Below the pieces are notes generated by a model. That model was not told the DNA's origin. It made no database searches and saw only the letters and a program-made list of their open reading frames with translations. The translations under genes and the position numbers were made by a program. Of a stretch of DNA of 64,000 bases, positions 13,101 through 28,100 are shown in pieces. The DNA comes from Malurus cyaneus samueli. Lineage: Eukaryota; Chordata; Aves; Passeriformes; Maluridae. Position 1 is the first letter of the stretch. The number at the start of each line of letters is the position of its first letter. The stretch covers positions 5,862,377 to 5,926,376 of the forward strand of contig CM019230.1 of the NCBI GenBank assembly GCA_009741485.1. Direction: 5' to 3'.

Positions 13101-16100
13101 TGGGGACCCAAAGGGAGATGGGTATCTAAGGAGTGAGCACTACAACACCTCTTCTCCATCTTCACTTTAAAACTGAGGGATCATTCTCTGTTATCTGAAA
13201 CTCAGTAACTTCTCATTGATATGATAGCCCTGTGCTGCACAAAAGATTTTATTCAAAAACTCTTGAACTTTGTGCACTGCTCCAGGCACATTTGCTGCAC
13301 TTAACAAGGTTAATCCTCATGGTCTCACTTTGCTCAGGTACATACCCTCCTTCCACCCAATCTTTCTGAAAGTTTCCAGGCTCTGAATCAATAAGAAGCA
13401 ATAGCTACTGTTTTTAATTCACTACTTGGCAAGCACCAAAGACAGATGCAATTCTTACAGATGAGTTTGTGGAGCATGAAAACAAGCAAGTTCTGATGAC
13501 AGTTATGAATGAGGCTGTTTTTTTTTCAGATGGTCCTCTTGCAAATGTATGCAGGCACTAGCCATAATGCTGTAACTACTGCATCTAATACATGAATCAG
13601 CCACGTTTTGGATGCTAATTGTGCTTCCTGAGCTGTATTGGCTGCTTCTGTAAAAGCCACATGCTGAGAAGCAGATGAAAGCTATTGAACTGTACTGGTT
13701 CAGAGTGATAGATGGACCCTTCAGGTCAATAAAGAGCCCGTTTGGTCAAACAGCCCTCTGACTGGCTTAAAGCATGTTTGTATGGTCTGAAAGACTCCTG
13801 GCATTAGCTGGCCATCACTTAGTGGTTGAGAGCTCTCTTGGTGGTCCTCTTGGCTGCAACTAAGCTGATAAAAAACAGCCAGATGTCCTATTAACGCTTG
13901 ATATTACTCTTGCTTTTATAAGATAAGCCAATAAACAAGGTTACATAACCAAGTTTTAACATAAGAGCTTTAATAAAATATACTTTTAGAAATATATAAA
14001 TATATATAAAAATATATTCCAGGCAACGGTAAGCCCTAGCTAGTTCCCCCGTGGCAAGAAGACTCGAGTTGACCAGCCTGCTTTTTCATTTTGAAATACT
14101 GAGAGCTGACAGGTGCAGAGGCTGGGAAAGTGGTGTCAGCTGAGTTGCCAGCTCAGGGAAGATCCCAAACCTTGGTGCCTGTACTGCTGTGGCTCGGCTT
14201 GGTGGGAGGAATGGATTTGAAGACCCTCCCAGGGGTTGAGCAAGCTGGTGTGCTGCTCATGGCTTCTACTAGCCTGCAGGGAAGAGTGTAATTCAGGGTG
14301 ACAAGCTGCTGTTCTTTCTTCCAGCCTCACTGGTTTCTCATTTTTTGACTGGAAATGTCAGTAAAAGCAACAAAAGCACAGTCTTTTTCTGTCATTACTG
14401 TGCTGGATTTTCATGCTGTTTTTTCAGCGTGACAAAGGAAGGAAGAATAAAGAATTTTGCACTTATTTGCTGTGTGTGGGTTCCATGTACCCTCCACTAT
14501 GAGCTTGGTGATTTACCTGGCCTTTCTCATTTAATGGAGGAGCTTGGAGGAAAATGAGGGAATCATTCTTAATAGCCAGCCCTGTGCAAAAGCACTGTAA
14601 AGGTTTCTCTCTACCATCCTGTGAATTTAAACAGCGTTTAATAGATTCAGTTCTCCTCCTTAGCTGAAGGAAGCATTCCTTTACCTTGTTTCAGTTTAGC
14701 AATGAATCACCCCCATATGCCTGCTTGTTTCTAACAAGAAACCACTTCACTAGCAGAAAAATCTTAATCAAAGTAGATTATGCCCATTCTGCCTTGGGTG
14801 GGTTAATTTGCTGAAGCTTAGGAAGAGAATGATAAACTCCTAGAAGATATCTCAGCTAGCTCAAGAGGTGAACTGGAAAACTTGAGAGGGTTTTTTTCAT
14901 GTGCTGGGGCTCTGCATATTTGATTCCTGACAGGGCTGCCTGGTACAGTTTCCTGTGTAGGTTTTAGATTGTTTGAATTACATGTGTAATGAAGCACTTT
15001 GTGAATTATTTCCCTCTGGGAGAGACTTGAGCTTGGAAAACATTGGGCAGAAAGTTTGGGTCTCTGTCTGAGGTGCTTATTTGGGCTTACTTTTTCCTTA
15101 GGGAAGAGTTATGAAACTAATTAACTTAATGGGTTGGAAGAGCACTGAGGTGTCTGGCACAGCGAGGTAGAGGAAGTAGACATCTTTCTGCTAAGCACTG
15201 TGGTCTCTTCTCATCCTTTTGGGGATGTGTTTTTAAACAGGGTTCCTGGCCTTGGGATTCTTCTGATGGTTGATGTGAGATTAGTTCTAATCCAGGGACT
15301 GAGTCCTTGTCCTCATATCCTGGCTGTTGGTGATGAACTTTTTCCTGCCCCGTGCTCAATCCTGTTGAGCTGTACACAATTTCACTTCAAAATGAATTTA
15401 ATGTGGCTGTTTAATATCCTGTTCTGCCCAGCCTCTCTCCTCCAAAGCAGTTCAGAGTATTCTGTAGCTTCTCTTCCTAAAAGTGGTTGGCACAAATCCC
15501 TACAAAGCAGGGCATCCTCATCTCATTGCAGGCCTTAGCATTGTTTGTATTGATCCATGGATATCCATGCTGGATCTCTAATGGGTGTGAAGTAGAAAAG
15601 GTAATAAATTTCTATTGCACTAGAATTAATCTCTCGCTTGGTTCCTTTGGACCAGGATCTTGTTAAGAGCAGAAGACACCAATCATCCTAGAGGATGGGG
15701 GAGCATTCAACCATTCAGGCACATCTTGTGTCTCTCCGCCATGAGCTGAGCAGTAAAAGCCAGATAGGAGGAGAGTTGAAAACCTTGCTGAATGCATTTA
15801 GTTGTTTAAAGGGCTCTGAGTGCTGGAGAATAACTGCAAAAGGTGAAGGACACCCAGGTTCCCAGCACCTAGGGATGCTTTTTGATGCTTTTCAGCAACT
15901 GAGCCCCAAATCCATCTTAACCTAGCTCTTTGCCTCAGTGGGTGAGGCAAATCTTGTTTTCTGACACATCTGCTTCAGTGCTTGGTGATTTTGTCTCAAT
16001 CCTTACCATGGTCTGAGGGGCTGTTTTGCCAATTGGTTCTGGAGCATTCTCATTTGCAGCAGACACCTGTTCCTTAATTATCACCATCCTTGGTCCGTCT

Positions 16101-19100
16101 CTCTGTATTTCAGCGCTTTCTGACGCAGGAGCTATAAACTGATTTGAAGGGAGGCTGTGTTGAGCATTGTTGGGAGAGGAGGTTGAAACAGATTAGTCAC
16201 AAACTCAAGAATAATTTTCAGTAAGAGAGTTGGTGTCTACTTCTGTGTTTGCTCTGAGCTCGTGCCCTATATCACTTTTTAGTCAAAGGTTTATTTAGTC
16301 CTTTGGGGTTTGTGCACTGTCTTAGGATGGAGTGGCTGTCCCCCGTAGGCAGGAGAGTGGAGTTAAGCTCCCAATTAGAAAAAAGGAAGAGGGAGAAGAG
16401 TGAAAAGGCTTGTAACTGGCTGGTTTGCTTCTAGTTAAAACCCCAAGTCCCATAACTGTTAAAGCTGGTTTGGCTCTTAATCTTGCCAGTTATGCCTGTG
16501 GCATTGTATTCTGTGTGATTTCAGTGTTACCTCCAACAACCATCAATTGCTTCACAAATCTGAATTCTGTGCATGTTTCCTGTCCTTTTTTTTTATCTGA
16601 GCAGAATAAGCAAGACTTGGTGTAAGCGATGGCCTCGGATCAGAATATGTCCCCACTGAGCAATGTGTCAAACCAAGGGTTCTCTCCCCTGCTCCCCTTC
16701 TGGGTTTACTTTTGTCACCTGAGAATACTTGTGATGCGAGGCATTTCCAATTTGCCTTGCAGATATTCTGAAACTGTCTCAAAAAAGGTTTCGTGGGGTT
16801 GTGCTAGTCTTAAAATAGCTTGGATTCTGTTCTGTCCTGACTCTGTTGGGGTCAACAGAGACCTTGAGGCTCGGCAGACCTGCCCCTTTGAGTCCCAGTT
16901 CGTCGCTTCTGGCGACACCTTTTCTTGAACTGCTTTAAGAAGTCATGGAAAAGAGCAACGTGTAAATATTAATGTTGAATATTTGTCTTTAAAAATCTCT
17001 TTGGGATGCTCTACAAACCTATACTGCGTGTGCTGTGGCTTTCTAAGCACTGCCTGCTTACAGCTTACCTGTTAGTGTATCACTAGCCGGTGCCATCGCA
17101 TGGAGGACAGCCAGGGCTCTCTTCTGTAACACTGATTTTGTCTCCCTGTCACAAGTAGCTGCCTTCAATCCATGTTCAGACTGCAGCCAAGGTCTGCTTC
17201 TTCCTATAGTGAAGCCTTTTCTCTTCTGTCTGGGGTAGGTAGGACTCGAGTGCTGCTTGGTGGCTGGGCAGAGGTGACAGTGCTGCAATAGGGCATGTCA
17301 CCTCTGGGCATAGGCTGACAGCATGGCTGCCTTGTGTGCTCTAGCAGAGTGGTACAAAAAACTCTCATGGAAAGCTGTGTAGTCCAGATTTCTGGAATGG
17401 ATCTTTGTTGGATGTATTTTGCAGCCCAGCTGGAGGAGATGCAACAGATTGGTGCTGCAGTATACCCCAATTTAATTTGGCCCATCTCTGGAAGTGTTCA
17501 AGGCCAGGTTGGACAGGGCTTTGAACAGTCTGGTCTAGTGGAAGGTCTCTGCCCATGGCAGGGCGTTGGAACAAGATGGTTTTCAAGGTCCCTTCCAACC
17601 CAAACTGTTCTGTGATTCCATGAAACACTGGTGTCTTAATAGACATTCAAGAGGGCAGTGGGGAAATGTTCTTCTTTAAAGAACTTTTACTTTCCACACT
17701 GAATTGAGTTCTTTCTTTGATAATTTTTTCCTCACTTTTCACAGGTTTTCAGCTAACAAGAGCTGAGCTGTTACGCTGTGGCTTCCCACTTGCTGTTTTT
17801 ACATATATTAAAAAAACTATGTTTTACACAAGCAACATAAAACCTGGGGGAAAAAGCTTCAGGCAGGTGTGGCTCCACTGCTGTTGAGCCTGGGCTACCC
17901 CGAAGCCACCCCATCAATGTTAATGGAAACAGACTGGTCAGGGCTATTGCTATTCAGACCTAAACTGAGTATGTACTCGGGCAAAGAGGCCACAGTTTAA
18001 TATTTAATGTTCTGTAAGGCTGCACTGAGAGCTTTTACTGAAATGTGTCAGTAAAGGAGTGCTATAGCAGTGATAGCAAACGGCTGAGAGCCAAGAGGAT
18101 CCTGAGCTCTACTTCTGCCCGAGGCATGTTCTCTGATACCCAACAGCTTACTTGACCCCCTGTGTCTCAGCCAACTTGGCTGTAAAATTAAGCAACAAAG
18201 AAAGCTTCATGACATGTCTGGAGGTGAATTTTCAATTTAAGCTTTGTTCTACTGATAGATTCATCTTGCTGGCAGAATTTCTGGCTTTTAACGTAATGTG
18301 TGATTTTGTTGTCCTTCCAGGCAGCATTCACGCTCCTCCTGGGTCCTTTCACCTTCTTCAATGTGCAGAAGACCAAGTATCTTCAAATCATGACATCCCT
18401 CATGAGATGGATAGGTGAGTCTTGGCAGAAGCTCGGCTACCTCTTTACCATTGATGGAACCTGAGTCACGCCACTGACGCTTCTCTTTGGCAAGATCTTC
18501 TTGTTTGGAAGTAAATGCTTGTCAAAACAACCTCTTTGAGGTTTTTCTTTAAGGACAATTGCGTAGGCCTAATAAATCTTTGAGGAGAAAGGTTTTAGTC
18601 TAGGATGAAATTTCTGATTAAAACAAAAATTGTTCGCAATCAGACATGGCTGGTAAATGAAATTTTAGTCTGCTTTGTGTGAGGGACAGAACATGTTTGG
18701 AAAAGTTTTTTGTCTGTGTGCTGGCTGTGATACCCACCAGTTGGAAGTTTCTCATTCTCACAGCATGTGGTCAACAGACTTTGATCAATCTTTGTTTTGA
18801 TCTGAAAACAAAAGGCATTTCTGTCAGACTTTTATCATTTGCTTCCGTTTATTTTCCTGGATCTTCCTTTACGGTAGGATGTGCTGCATTGGAAACCCCC
18901 AGACCAATGAGTGTTGTCCTTGGGAAGTCCTGGTGCCATGAGTTCCTTCCAAAATACTGCCAAGAACTTCTGGGAAGACAGATCATTCCCTTAAGGGAAA
19001 TAAGACATTGCTCTTTTTTTTTTTTTTTTTNNNNNTGTCATTCAAAGATGCAGCTGCCTCATGTCTGGTTTGTGTGCGTACATGCCCTTAAAGCTGAGAG

Positions 19101-22100
19101 GTGTGTGTGGGTTGTGGAGGTTTATGTTCAGGTCTGTCTGTTTTTGTGTAATCTAGACAGTGAGTGATACTCAGGGCTAATAAAGAGCATTTCTGCAGGT
19201 TAACAACCAGCATTTCTGCAGGTTAACAGTCTCCTGGTGTGTGAATCCAGGCCACTCAAGTACAGAAATATCTCTGTTTATATCTATCACTGGAATAAGA
19301 AGAAAAGCTGTTTCTCTAACTATTTCCCATTACACACATGCTCTTGACCTGACTGCAGCTGGGTATTGTCCCTGCTCTGTGAATTCATCCTCTGTGAAAA
19401 TGGCTGGCAATCACTGCAGAGGAATAGAGATCCTCTGTTCTAGAGAATTCCTGAGATGGGGTTAAGCAGTTGACACCCAGGAAAATTAAGTTGGATTTTA
19501 AGCTCTCAAGTCTCAGATGTTGAACACTTTGAGTTAATAAATCCTGACTTTGGATGGTGTGAAAATCCTGAATGCCTGTTTTTCTCCTTTGTTGTCTGAG
19601 CACATGAAAGGTTTGAAAGCCCCCCCATTCCTCAGGGAAAGAGGTTATCTCATTAAGGGGTACTAAAGGAAATGAGGAAGTTTTGGGGTTTTTTTTTTTT
19701 CTAAGTGATCTCTGCTCAGCTGACTGGCCTGTTTCGAATCACCCTGCCTCCTCTTTCCTGGTAAAGACATCAGTCAGACCTCATCCTGTCTCTGTGACAG
19801 CCTGACGCCTGCCTCATCTGCCGTTAGTTTCCCTTTAGCCAGCTCCTTCCAATACGAGGATTGCTAAACCTTGGCGTGATGGCAGAACTGTTCCTCTTTT
19901 TCATCTCTTGATGGAGAGGGATGAAGGCAGTGTTTGGAGAAGTGTAGGGGAAATTCATGCTTTAGCCTGATTGATTCCTGCGTCAGCACGCTGGGGAACA
20001 GCTGCCCCAGATAATGATAGTTAATGACCCTGACAGCACCTCGGTGGCTACTTAGAGGAACGGATTCCGTATGTGTACAATGAGAGATAGATTTATTGGG
20101 AAAGATGATTTATCAAAAAGCCATGTGATGCAGGGAGCAGAGAAAAGCTCTTGCTGCAGATCCCGGGGTAAGGATCAATCCCATACTGCTGAGATTTGTC
20201 AAACTGGCTTCTCCCATGTCCTCACATCGCTGCTGTCCCCTCCTCCAAAAGCAAGGCTGGGAGTTAAAATACAGGCTGGTGCTTAGAGAGCTTAGATCCT
20301 AAAGAATGGTCCTGGATAGTCATTTGTGGTCTTCTGGACTTTTCCTGCCTGTGTGCCAGCGGCCAGATATGCACTCTTTGTCCTGGTATAACGTGTGCCT
20401 TTCCTTCACCTTCCTTGAGTTGTTTTCAGCCATGTGGTGCTGAGGGCAATTCTCCTGCAAAGCACTCTGAGCAGCAGAGCAGCACTGGAGCTTCCACCCT
20501 ACCTGTTTGTTGTGCTGAGGGAAAAAATCTTCCCATGTGGAAGTGGCTAATTCAGCTTACCTGAGCTCAGTGGCTTGGAGTGGATGGGAAGCTGACCCTT
20601 CCTTTGCATTATAATTTGGAAAAATGAAGCCTCCTTGAGCTGAGGAGGTCAGTACTGGCTTTGCAATGTGTCTACTGCAGGGCCCACCACATACCCTTTT
20701 CCCCAGCCCAGTGAAAAGTCCCTGGATTTTAGAGCAGCAGAGGCTGATGTAAAGCAGCACTGCCCCAGGTGTACTGGTGATTCAGATGATAGCGGCTGAG
20801 AGGATGGTTCTTGGCAGCAGAGAGAGCTAGCTGTGTGTGAAGGTCATTTCTGCTGGTGTTTGTAACAGTGTCAGCCTTGCCTTTGAAAGTTGCTTTCCCT
20901 CTTTTTCTCCTGATCTAAGTGATAATCAAATGTCACCAGCCTCTTCTAGAGCCTTGTGTTCATCACAAGCAGCACATCGACTATCAAAGCCTACAGCAGC
21001 CTCTTTCCACACCTCACAGATAAAAAAAATTCATTCTCCCTCTGAAAAATAGGCTTAAACACTGGGATCTGAGCTCTAAATTAAAAATGGGCCAGTTCAA
21101 AGAATGTGAAGGTGTTCCAGGGATCAACCCTTCATCTGGCATCCTCCCAGGATCAGGGACTAAGCCAGGATAGGCACCTCTGAAGCCTCTGAAAAGAGAA
21201 AGTTGAAGGAGGAGCTTGCAAGCCCAAGCATTGTACTGCTAGAGAGCCCAGACAGATGGGCTCTCCTTGTCTGGGCCTGTTGATCACGGACAGCTCATCT
21301 GGAAAGAAGGCTGGCATGGCAAGGCACTTCCCTGCCAGGACTGATAGGAGCACAGAGGGTGGATCTGTGTCTCCAGGTGGAGTGGGGCTGGTGGCAGAGA
21401 CGCCTTCCAGAGGAATCGAGCTGTTGCCAGTCCTCTGAAGAGCAGCAGCTTACACACTTGGCTGCAGAGCTGGTTGTCACTTGGCATGGGTGAGTGCCAA
21501 TGGTTAAATTCAGTGCAGCAGTTGGTGCTTGAACTGCTGGCCTTATCCTTGCTTAGAGATCTCTGTTCTCCAGGAGCTGGCAGGTGTGTCAGCCTTTGCC
21601 TACCCAAGTTCTCATCCCTTTCCCAACGCAGAAGCTCCTCAGGATGCTTTGTCAGCCTTTTGCAGGTACCTTAGCTGCCTTGGGAGATGGAACACAGGCA
21701 CCCTAAGGGTGCAACAGGGAGCCTGCCTGCTGTGCTTCCCTGGAGAAAGGGCCAGTCATGAAAAATCATTTGGTTTAAATCCTGACAGTGGTGCTTACAG
21801 TGAAGCCTTGTGGTTAAAATCTTGATGGCTCATCCAGCTCTGGGGCCAGGTGAGTATGAATTGTTCCCATGGGGTGAGGAGGGTCCTTCCCCAAAGTAAT
21901 TCCTTCCTTCCTTTCAGCTCCCTCCTCAGCCTCAGGAAAGTGTAGAGCTGTTATTAGGTCAATTCCTTTACCAGTTTTGGAGCCTGTTTCCAGGTCTCTT
22001 ACAAAGTTACTGGAGCTTCCTGCAGAAGGCTAAATCAACTAAGCCATCAATAAATTAGAGTTGTTGGTATTTTCAGTTCTGCTGTTTGGATTTCAGACTT

Positions 22101-25100
22101 TTTTTTCCCTGGAGGGATTAAATCTGCGGTGGCGATGGATTGCTCTCTTAAGAGACTTGATTATCTAGCTGTTTTTTCCTCCTCATTTCTTCAATCCTGA
22201 TCAAGTGGGTGGTGTTACGGGTGAGCTGCTGAACGGCATGGCCCAGCAAAAGGGACTGAGCCAGGCCAGTCCCATGCAGCTCTCAAAGCAAAGGGGACAC
22301 ATCTCACTGGGGCACAGCTCTACCTCTTTATTATTGGATAATATTGGATAATAACTGTCTAGCAGCGTCATGGGATAGTATGTGGATTAGAAAAGATAAC
22401 AAAAGGACAGAGCTTGGTGAAGCTCAGCAGCAAACATTGGGCTATTGTGTATTAAGCAGCTAACCCGATTAAATTCAGCCTGTTGCAGCCCGAGATGTCC
22501 AGCTCTATAGGTGAGGACTGCTGGCTTTAAAGACATTGGTAGCATGATTATCAGTGCTGTTATTAAATTGTCTCTGCCAAATGTTCCCAGACAGCTCCCA
22601 CGTGGGGACTGTGCTCTGTGTGCTGCTCGTGTTGCTGTATTGTAGTTATTAGAAAGTATTGTATTTTAATGAAGAGATAGTTTATAGAGTAATAAACTTC
22701 TGGGCTTGGCTGAACAAGCTCAGTTCTCTCTCCCTGTTGGATCACACCACATCTCTTCAAGTAAATGCAGCCCTTGAGACAGAGCCTTCCCAACCCTGTC
22801 CAAACAATGATCTCAGAATTACATGCTCAGGAATAAAATCTCTCTCCTTGCTCTTTCCCCTGGCCAGTAAGATGAAGAGAAAGCAAACAAGAATAGCCAG
22901 GAAATCTGCATTTAGCCCCTTTTTCTCCATCCCATCTCTTTCCAGGATACTTGGTAAAAGACTTCTGGGGAAGAAGCTAGGGAAGGGCTCTCCAGAGTCT
23001 GCTGGTGGGGCTGGCTTTCCATATCTGCTGGTTTCTCTGGTAGTTCTGCTCTTCTTACTAGAGTCCTGCTCTTTACAGCACTGCTCTGCAGAGAATTAGT
23101 CTCAGTCCTTCTCACCTTGCGAGCAGTCTCAGGGCACTGTCACTGCCATCCTAAGCTGTGGAACTGGAGTTAGTTCAGTGCAGAGACCTGGAGTCACTCT
23201 GCTACATCCCTGCAACTGCTGAGACTGAGAATTACAGAGAGGCTGATTTAGGGGATGGTGACAGTTATCTGAAGTCCTGCGTTTCCAGTCTCCTGCTGAG
23301 AAATTAGTCTGCCAGTGCCCACAGTCCTCAAGGTGGGTGGCCTCTTTTCACATCAGAAATGGAGCTTTCTGCAAATAGCTTAAGGAGGGATCATTGTGAT
23401 CTCTGCCCCTCTCCTTTCACACTGCAGAGTGTACAGGAGGATGTGGGAATTGGACTGTAAATCAGGACACTGTTGCATGTTCATTCTGACAAGCTGCTTC
23501 AACAAAGTTACTCCATGTTCTTATATCCCTTTTGGAGCAGATGAAGCTGCTGCCAGAGCCCAGGGTAAATAATTCACTAAGAGAAGTGCATATATTTATG
23601 AAGAGTTAGTTAAAATGCTGTGCTTCTGTCATGCCTGCTTTTGGAATTGTCGGCTGAGGAGCTCATTTCAGTGCTGTTTGTGGGGGGCAGTGGGGTGAAG
23701 CAGTGCCTGTTTAAGGGAAAGAGCCTTGTGAGCTTCAGATGCAGATAGAGAGTGATCTGCAGTGCTGGACAGGACCACTGAGATCCTGCCTGAGGAGCTG
23801 AAAAAGAGCACTTTATTTGGGCAGCAGGAGACACTGATGGATCTGAGAGCTGAAGAAATGTAAGGACACATTCAGCCCTGCAGAAGGGTCTGGGTGACGG
23901 TGCCCATGCAGGTTTTCAGAGTGGGGCTGTGGCATGAAAAGCTGCTCTCTGTGCAGAGTGGATGTTGGTAGAACAAGATGATAAAAAACTTAGCTGTGTA
24001 GGGCCCAAGGCAGGATGGGCAAGATGTGGCTAAATCTGCAGAGCACCTGGATTTCATGGGACGTGGGTGCTCTGCAGTCAGTGCTTTCCAAAGCCTGCAC
24101 AGCCACAGATAGCTCAGGCTCACAGTGACACCACAGTGTGTATTATTCCCTTCTCTCAGAAGAGTAAATTCTGACATGGACCGAGAAGTGACTGTTGGAG
24201 CTAACAGGCCAAGCCAGCAGCAGGGCTGAGAGCAGAGTCCTGGTTGCAGAGGTTTTATGGTGCTCCTGCCAAAGGTGACCGGCGGAGAGAGGACCATAAA
24301 CTACGCGGGTAATTTTCCACCAGAAGCAAACAAGCCTCACTGGCTGCTCTTTCCTTCCCATATGTTGAGAAAAAGCATCTGTGATAAACATCCAAGTGCA
24401 GAGCCATTTTTCTCCCTGTGAACTGTTGCTGGTGTGCAGATGTCTGTGGGACCAGCTGATGTGGGCTGAGATGGGGCAGCCACACTGGTTTCATGGCAGG
24501 AGTTGTTACCACAATAGGGGAAGCTACTTGTAAATCTTGGTTATGGTATTGCAAGCCTGATGAAGAAAAGCAGGGAAATTATGCCCTTAAAGCAGAGAAG
24601 CTGCACACTGAACCACTTTTGGCTGCCAAAAAGTCCTGGTAGTAGTTTTTTAACGGAGTTTCCCTTTGTGAAGGAAAGGGGCTCCACGTGGCCCAAAACA
24701 GTAGTGTCTGAGTTGGCTGCAGCAGGAGCAAGCCAGGCCTGGGGGAATGGAGATTCCTGAGAGGCTTTTTGTTGCCTTCCTGGTAAGCTGTGTCACACTT
24801 CTGTGTATGAGCACCAGTCCCCTGCCATGTGGACCTTGCCTCAGGCTTTGGGGCATTGAGGGTAACACTGTCCCTACAAGTCCCTGCTCTCCATTAGAGG
24901 AAGGAGCCATCATGATATTCCACAACTTTTGCTCATACCTTTCTTCTGGGAAGTAATTTCCCTCCCCTTTTCCGTCTGACATCTCTCTCCAGAGAATTGC
25001 TGTCTTCTGTGAACATATCCATCTTGCTTCCCCACAGTCTCTGCACTCATAAATCCTTCATCTTCCTCGAGATGGTGTTTTAGGCTCTGCCATTGTCAAA

Positions 25101-28100
25101 TCTGATCCTTAACTACTCCAGCTCCCACGTCTGATGGAGCAAACCTGGTTTTCACGTAACCTCTTTACTGTCAATTCATATAGAAACCCCCTCTGAAGGC
25201 TGGAGAAATTAATCAGATGCTGCTCTGGAGTTTATGGAGAGCTGGAGGTCATGAACAAATAGCAGGATATAGCTTCTGTGAAAGAAACTGGCTAAATGAG
25301 TTTTAAATTTAAAAATCAATGTCTTAATTTCAGATACTTTGTTCTGCCAGCATGTTGAACTCCAGCTATGTTTTATTACTTCAAATGCCACAGGATCCAG
25401 AATGCCTGGTGCTTCCAGAGTTGCAGTGGGCTCTTCAGCTTGCCCACGTCACTGCTGGAAGGCAGCTGGCTCTGAGAAGGGGCACCAACATCCTAGAAAG
25501 ACATCAGCAGGGAAGTAGCACAAGTGTCAGGTGGGGATGCAGAAGGTAGGACTGTCTTGACGTACTCCTGGGCCATTCAGTGTGTGCAGAACAGCTGCTC
25601 CTGTTTTTATGCCCTTTCCATGAAAAAGCTGCCTAATTTTAAACTAAACGAGATCTGTTCCTCTGTTTAAGAGTGATCTGCTGTGTTTTGGCTTGATATA
25701 GGATCACGGTGGGAAGAAATCTTCCCCTTTCCAAAGAGACTGGGATTAGGAAGCTCCTGAAAACATCTTCCTCTTGGAATCCATCATGTAGCCTAATGTA
25801 TGAAAAGGGAAGCGAGCAGCGTGAGTTGGGATAGGGTGATCCATTATCATTATTTCCTGGCATATTGATTCTCTGCTTGGACAGGAAAGCTCTGTCACAC
25901 CGTCAGCCGGCAGTGACGGATGGCCCTGCCACAAACGTGTCATGGCACCAGCTCAGACAAATGGCTGGGGGGTAGGGGAGCAGCCAGGCGTGGGGTGGCT
26001 GCACACCACTGCCTCTCTGGGTGCCTGGAAGGGATGGCAGGCAGCTGTGGTGATGTTCTCTCCAGGAACATCAGAAGGAGCAATGAGAGCAGGGACCAGG
26101 TTGGAGGAGAAGTGAACATCTCACAAGTACCGTGTCTTGCAAGGGTGGGGGGGATTAAACCAGAAGCTCATTGTGAGCATCAGTTCTTGCAGGAACCTAC
26201 AGTGACAGGGGAAAAAAATGTGTTTTAGCCTTGGACTTGTTTTCTTTTCTGCAATAGCCTTTCTGCAGAGAGATGAAGCTCATGTACAAACACCATTTTT
26301 CATTTACAGAGGTGTTTTCTCTGACTCTGTAAAACGATCCTTAAACTCGGAATGGCTAAATTATCTTCACTGCTTCTCTGCAGCTCGGTTATGTTTCTAT
26401 CAAAATGCACAAAAATGTATTTCTTAATATCCCCAGACTCCCATATTTCCCAAACTGTACTTCTTTGGATGTCTGCTCATCCATATTCATCCTTCCTTCA
26501 CCTGCAAGAACCAGAGCAGAACTGCCCTGTCTCTGAATCAACATCTCCTGAGTCAAGCAGGAGGGGCAGCAGGAGCTGACTGCAAGGTCTGCTTTATCTG
26601 AGAAGAGTGTTTGTTCCTCAGATAGTGAGGGGAGCAGAGAGTCTGCAGGAGAGGCAGCTGGATGGTTGGGATGAGATTCATTACAAGTTTTGCTTTATAG
26701 CATAGCCCCACTTAATTTTTTTCCTCAGGCTCACTTATATCCTTCACTAAAAGTGGTGCTCAAACATCTAGAGGAGAGAAGATGAGACAAGAAGTGTCCT
26801 CTGTGCTTTGCTGACTGCCAAACCTGTGGTGTAGGGGCTTGGAGTGGGTTTGACAATGTGGTACAATCAGGACGAGCAAAACCCTTGATTGCTTTTTAAA
26901 CATTTATATAAAACAAGGCTTAAAGCAAATTTTTCACATAACCAACTAAGAATCCATGGTGACATCACCGTCCACTTTGCTTTGTGGCTCTGGGTGCTGT
27001 TGACCATGGTGTCTGAAGGTGTTTCATCCCTGGAACACATTGCTTGTGTCCTGTGTAGAGAGGAACACATCAAGGCTGTTTTTATGAACCCTTGTCTTAC
27101 TTCACCAGGATCCTTGTGGTGAAGAAACACTGTTGGACAGCTGGTGAGACAACTGTAGGTGACATGAAACAGTGTCGTGTGACTGTGCCTTCAGCCTGCT
27201 GTCCTGGCTAGGGGATGAGTGGGAGCTTTGTGTGTGCCTGAGGACCCTGTGCTGCCTCTTTTCTGCTCAAAGCTGCCTGTCAGTCAGCCTGTCATCTTCT
27301 TTTCATTTTGACTTATCATCCAAACCGTATCTAGGTTTCAGAGTTTTGGGCTTGCCTCCTCTCAGGGACAGAGAGATAAATCTGACATGCAAGTGTTTTA
27401 GCTCTCCAGTTCCAGGAGTGAGAAACTCTTCTGCCACAGGGAATGAGAGAAAACAACCATCGGGCAGGGCTTTTGTTGTCCTCTCTGAGGCTGGAATTGT
27501 TCAGGGGAGGTTTCCCCTTTACCCAGCATCATTTCTGTCAAGGATCTTGCATCTGCAGAGCAACAGTGCTCAAGCAGGGGAAGCAGAGCTTGCCTTGTTG
27601 GAAACAAAACTAGTTTGGATCTTAGTATTGGATCCTCACTCCTTGTAATTTTGATAAATTTCTGAAATGCATGTTTAATGAAAAACAAATGTATTACATT
27701 CTAGTTGCTTAAGCCAAAGACTATCCATCATTTAGGGGATCCATGAGAATTCTGTTCCTTCAGTGTTCCCTGCCAGAAAAACACATGCTGGGGCAGGGGA
27801 GAGCCTCTGGGAGATGCTCCAAGGATGGGGTCCCTGCCTGAAAGTTCCCCTGAACTGATCCTCTTGGCACTGGTGCAGAAAGTGGGGCTTTGAGCCAATA
27901 GTAAGAGTTGTTTTGGGGATGGAAATAGGTCACTCATCACTCTGTTGATGTTGAGCAGAGCATGAGGAGATTCACTGTCTAGTCTGCAGGGGAAGAGGTG
28001 TGAGACTTCTGAGTCACATCTAGCCTAGATACAGGACCAGCTCAGGATGGGGCCACAGAGCCTGATCCCTGTGTCAGGCAAAAAGGAAAGGAGCAGTCCC

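Larger units (their letters stand above)
2077..18320 (+). other. TMEM104 intron, 16.2 kb
   Basis: The intron lies between the 1968-2076 and 18321-18414 exons; their codons join directly (…YRLYL then AAFTLL…), so no missing exon is expected inside. The sequence is AT-leaning and CpG-poor with frequent short open frames lacking family motifs. Recognised content is a short CR1-like scrap at 2466-2521, an AT-rich stretch near 13,970-14,020 and a CR1 3' end at 17,484-17,623. I see no nested gene, tRNA or other RNA. Confidence 0.8.
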
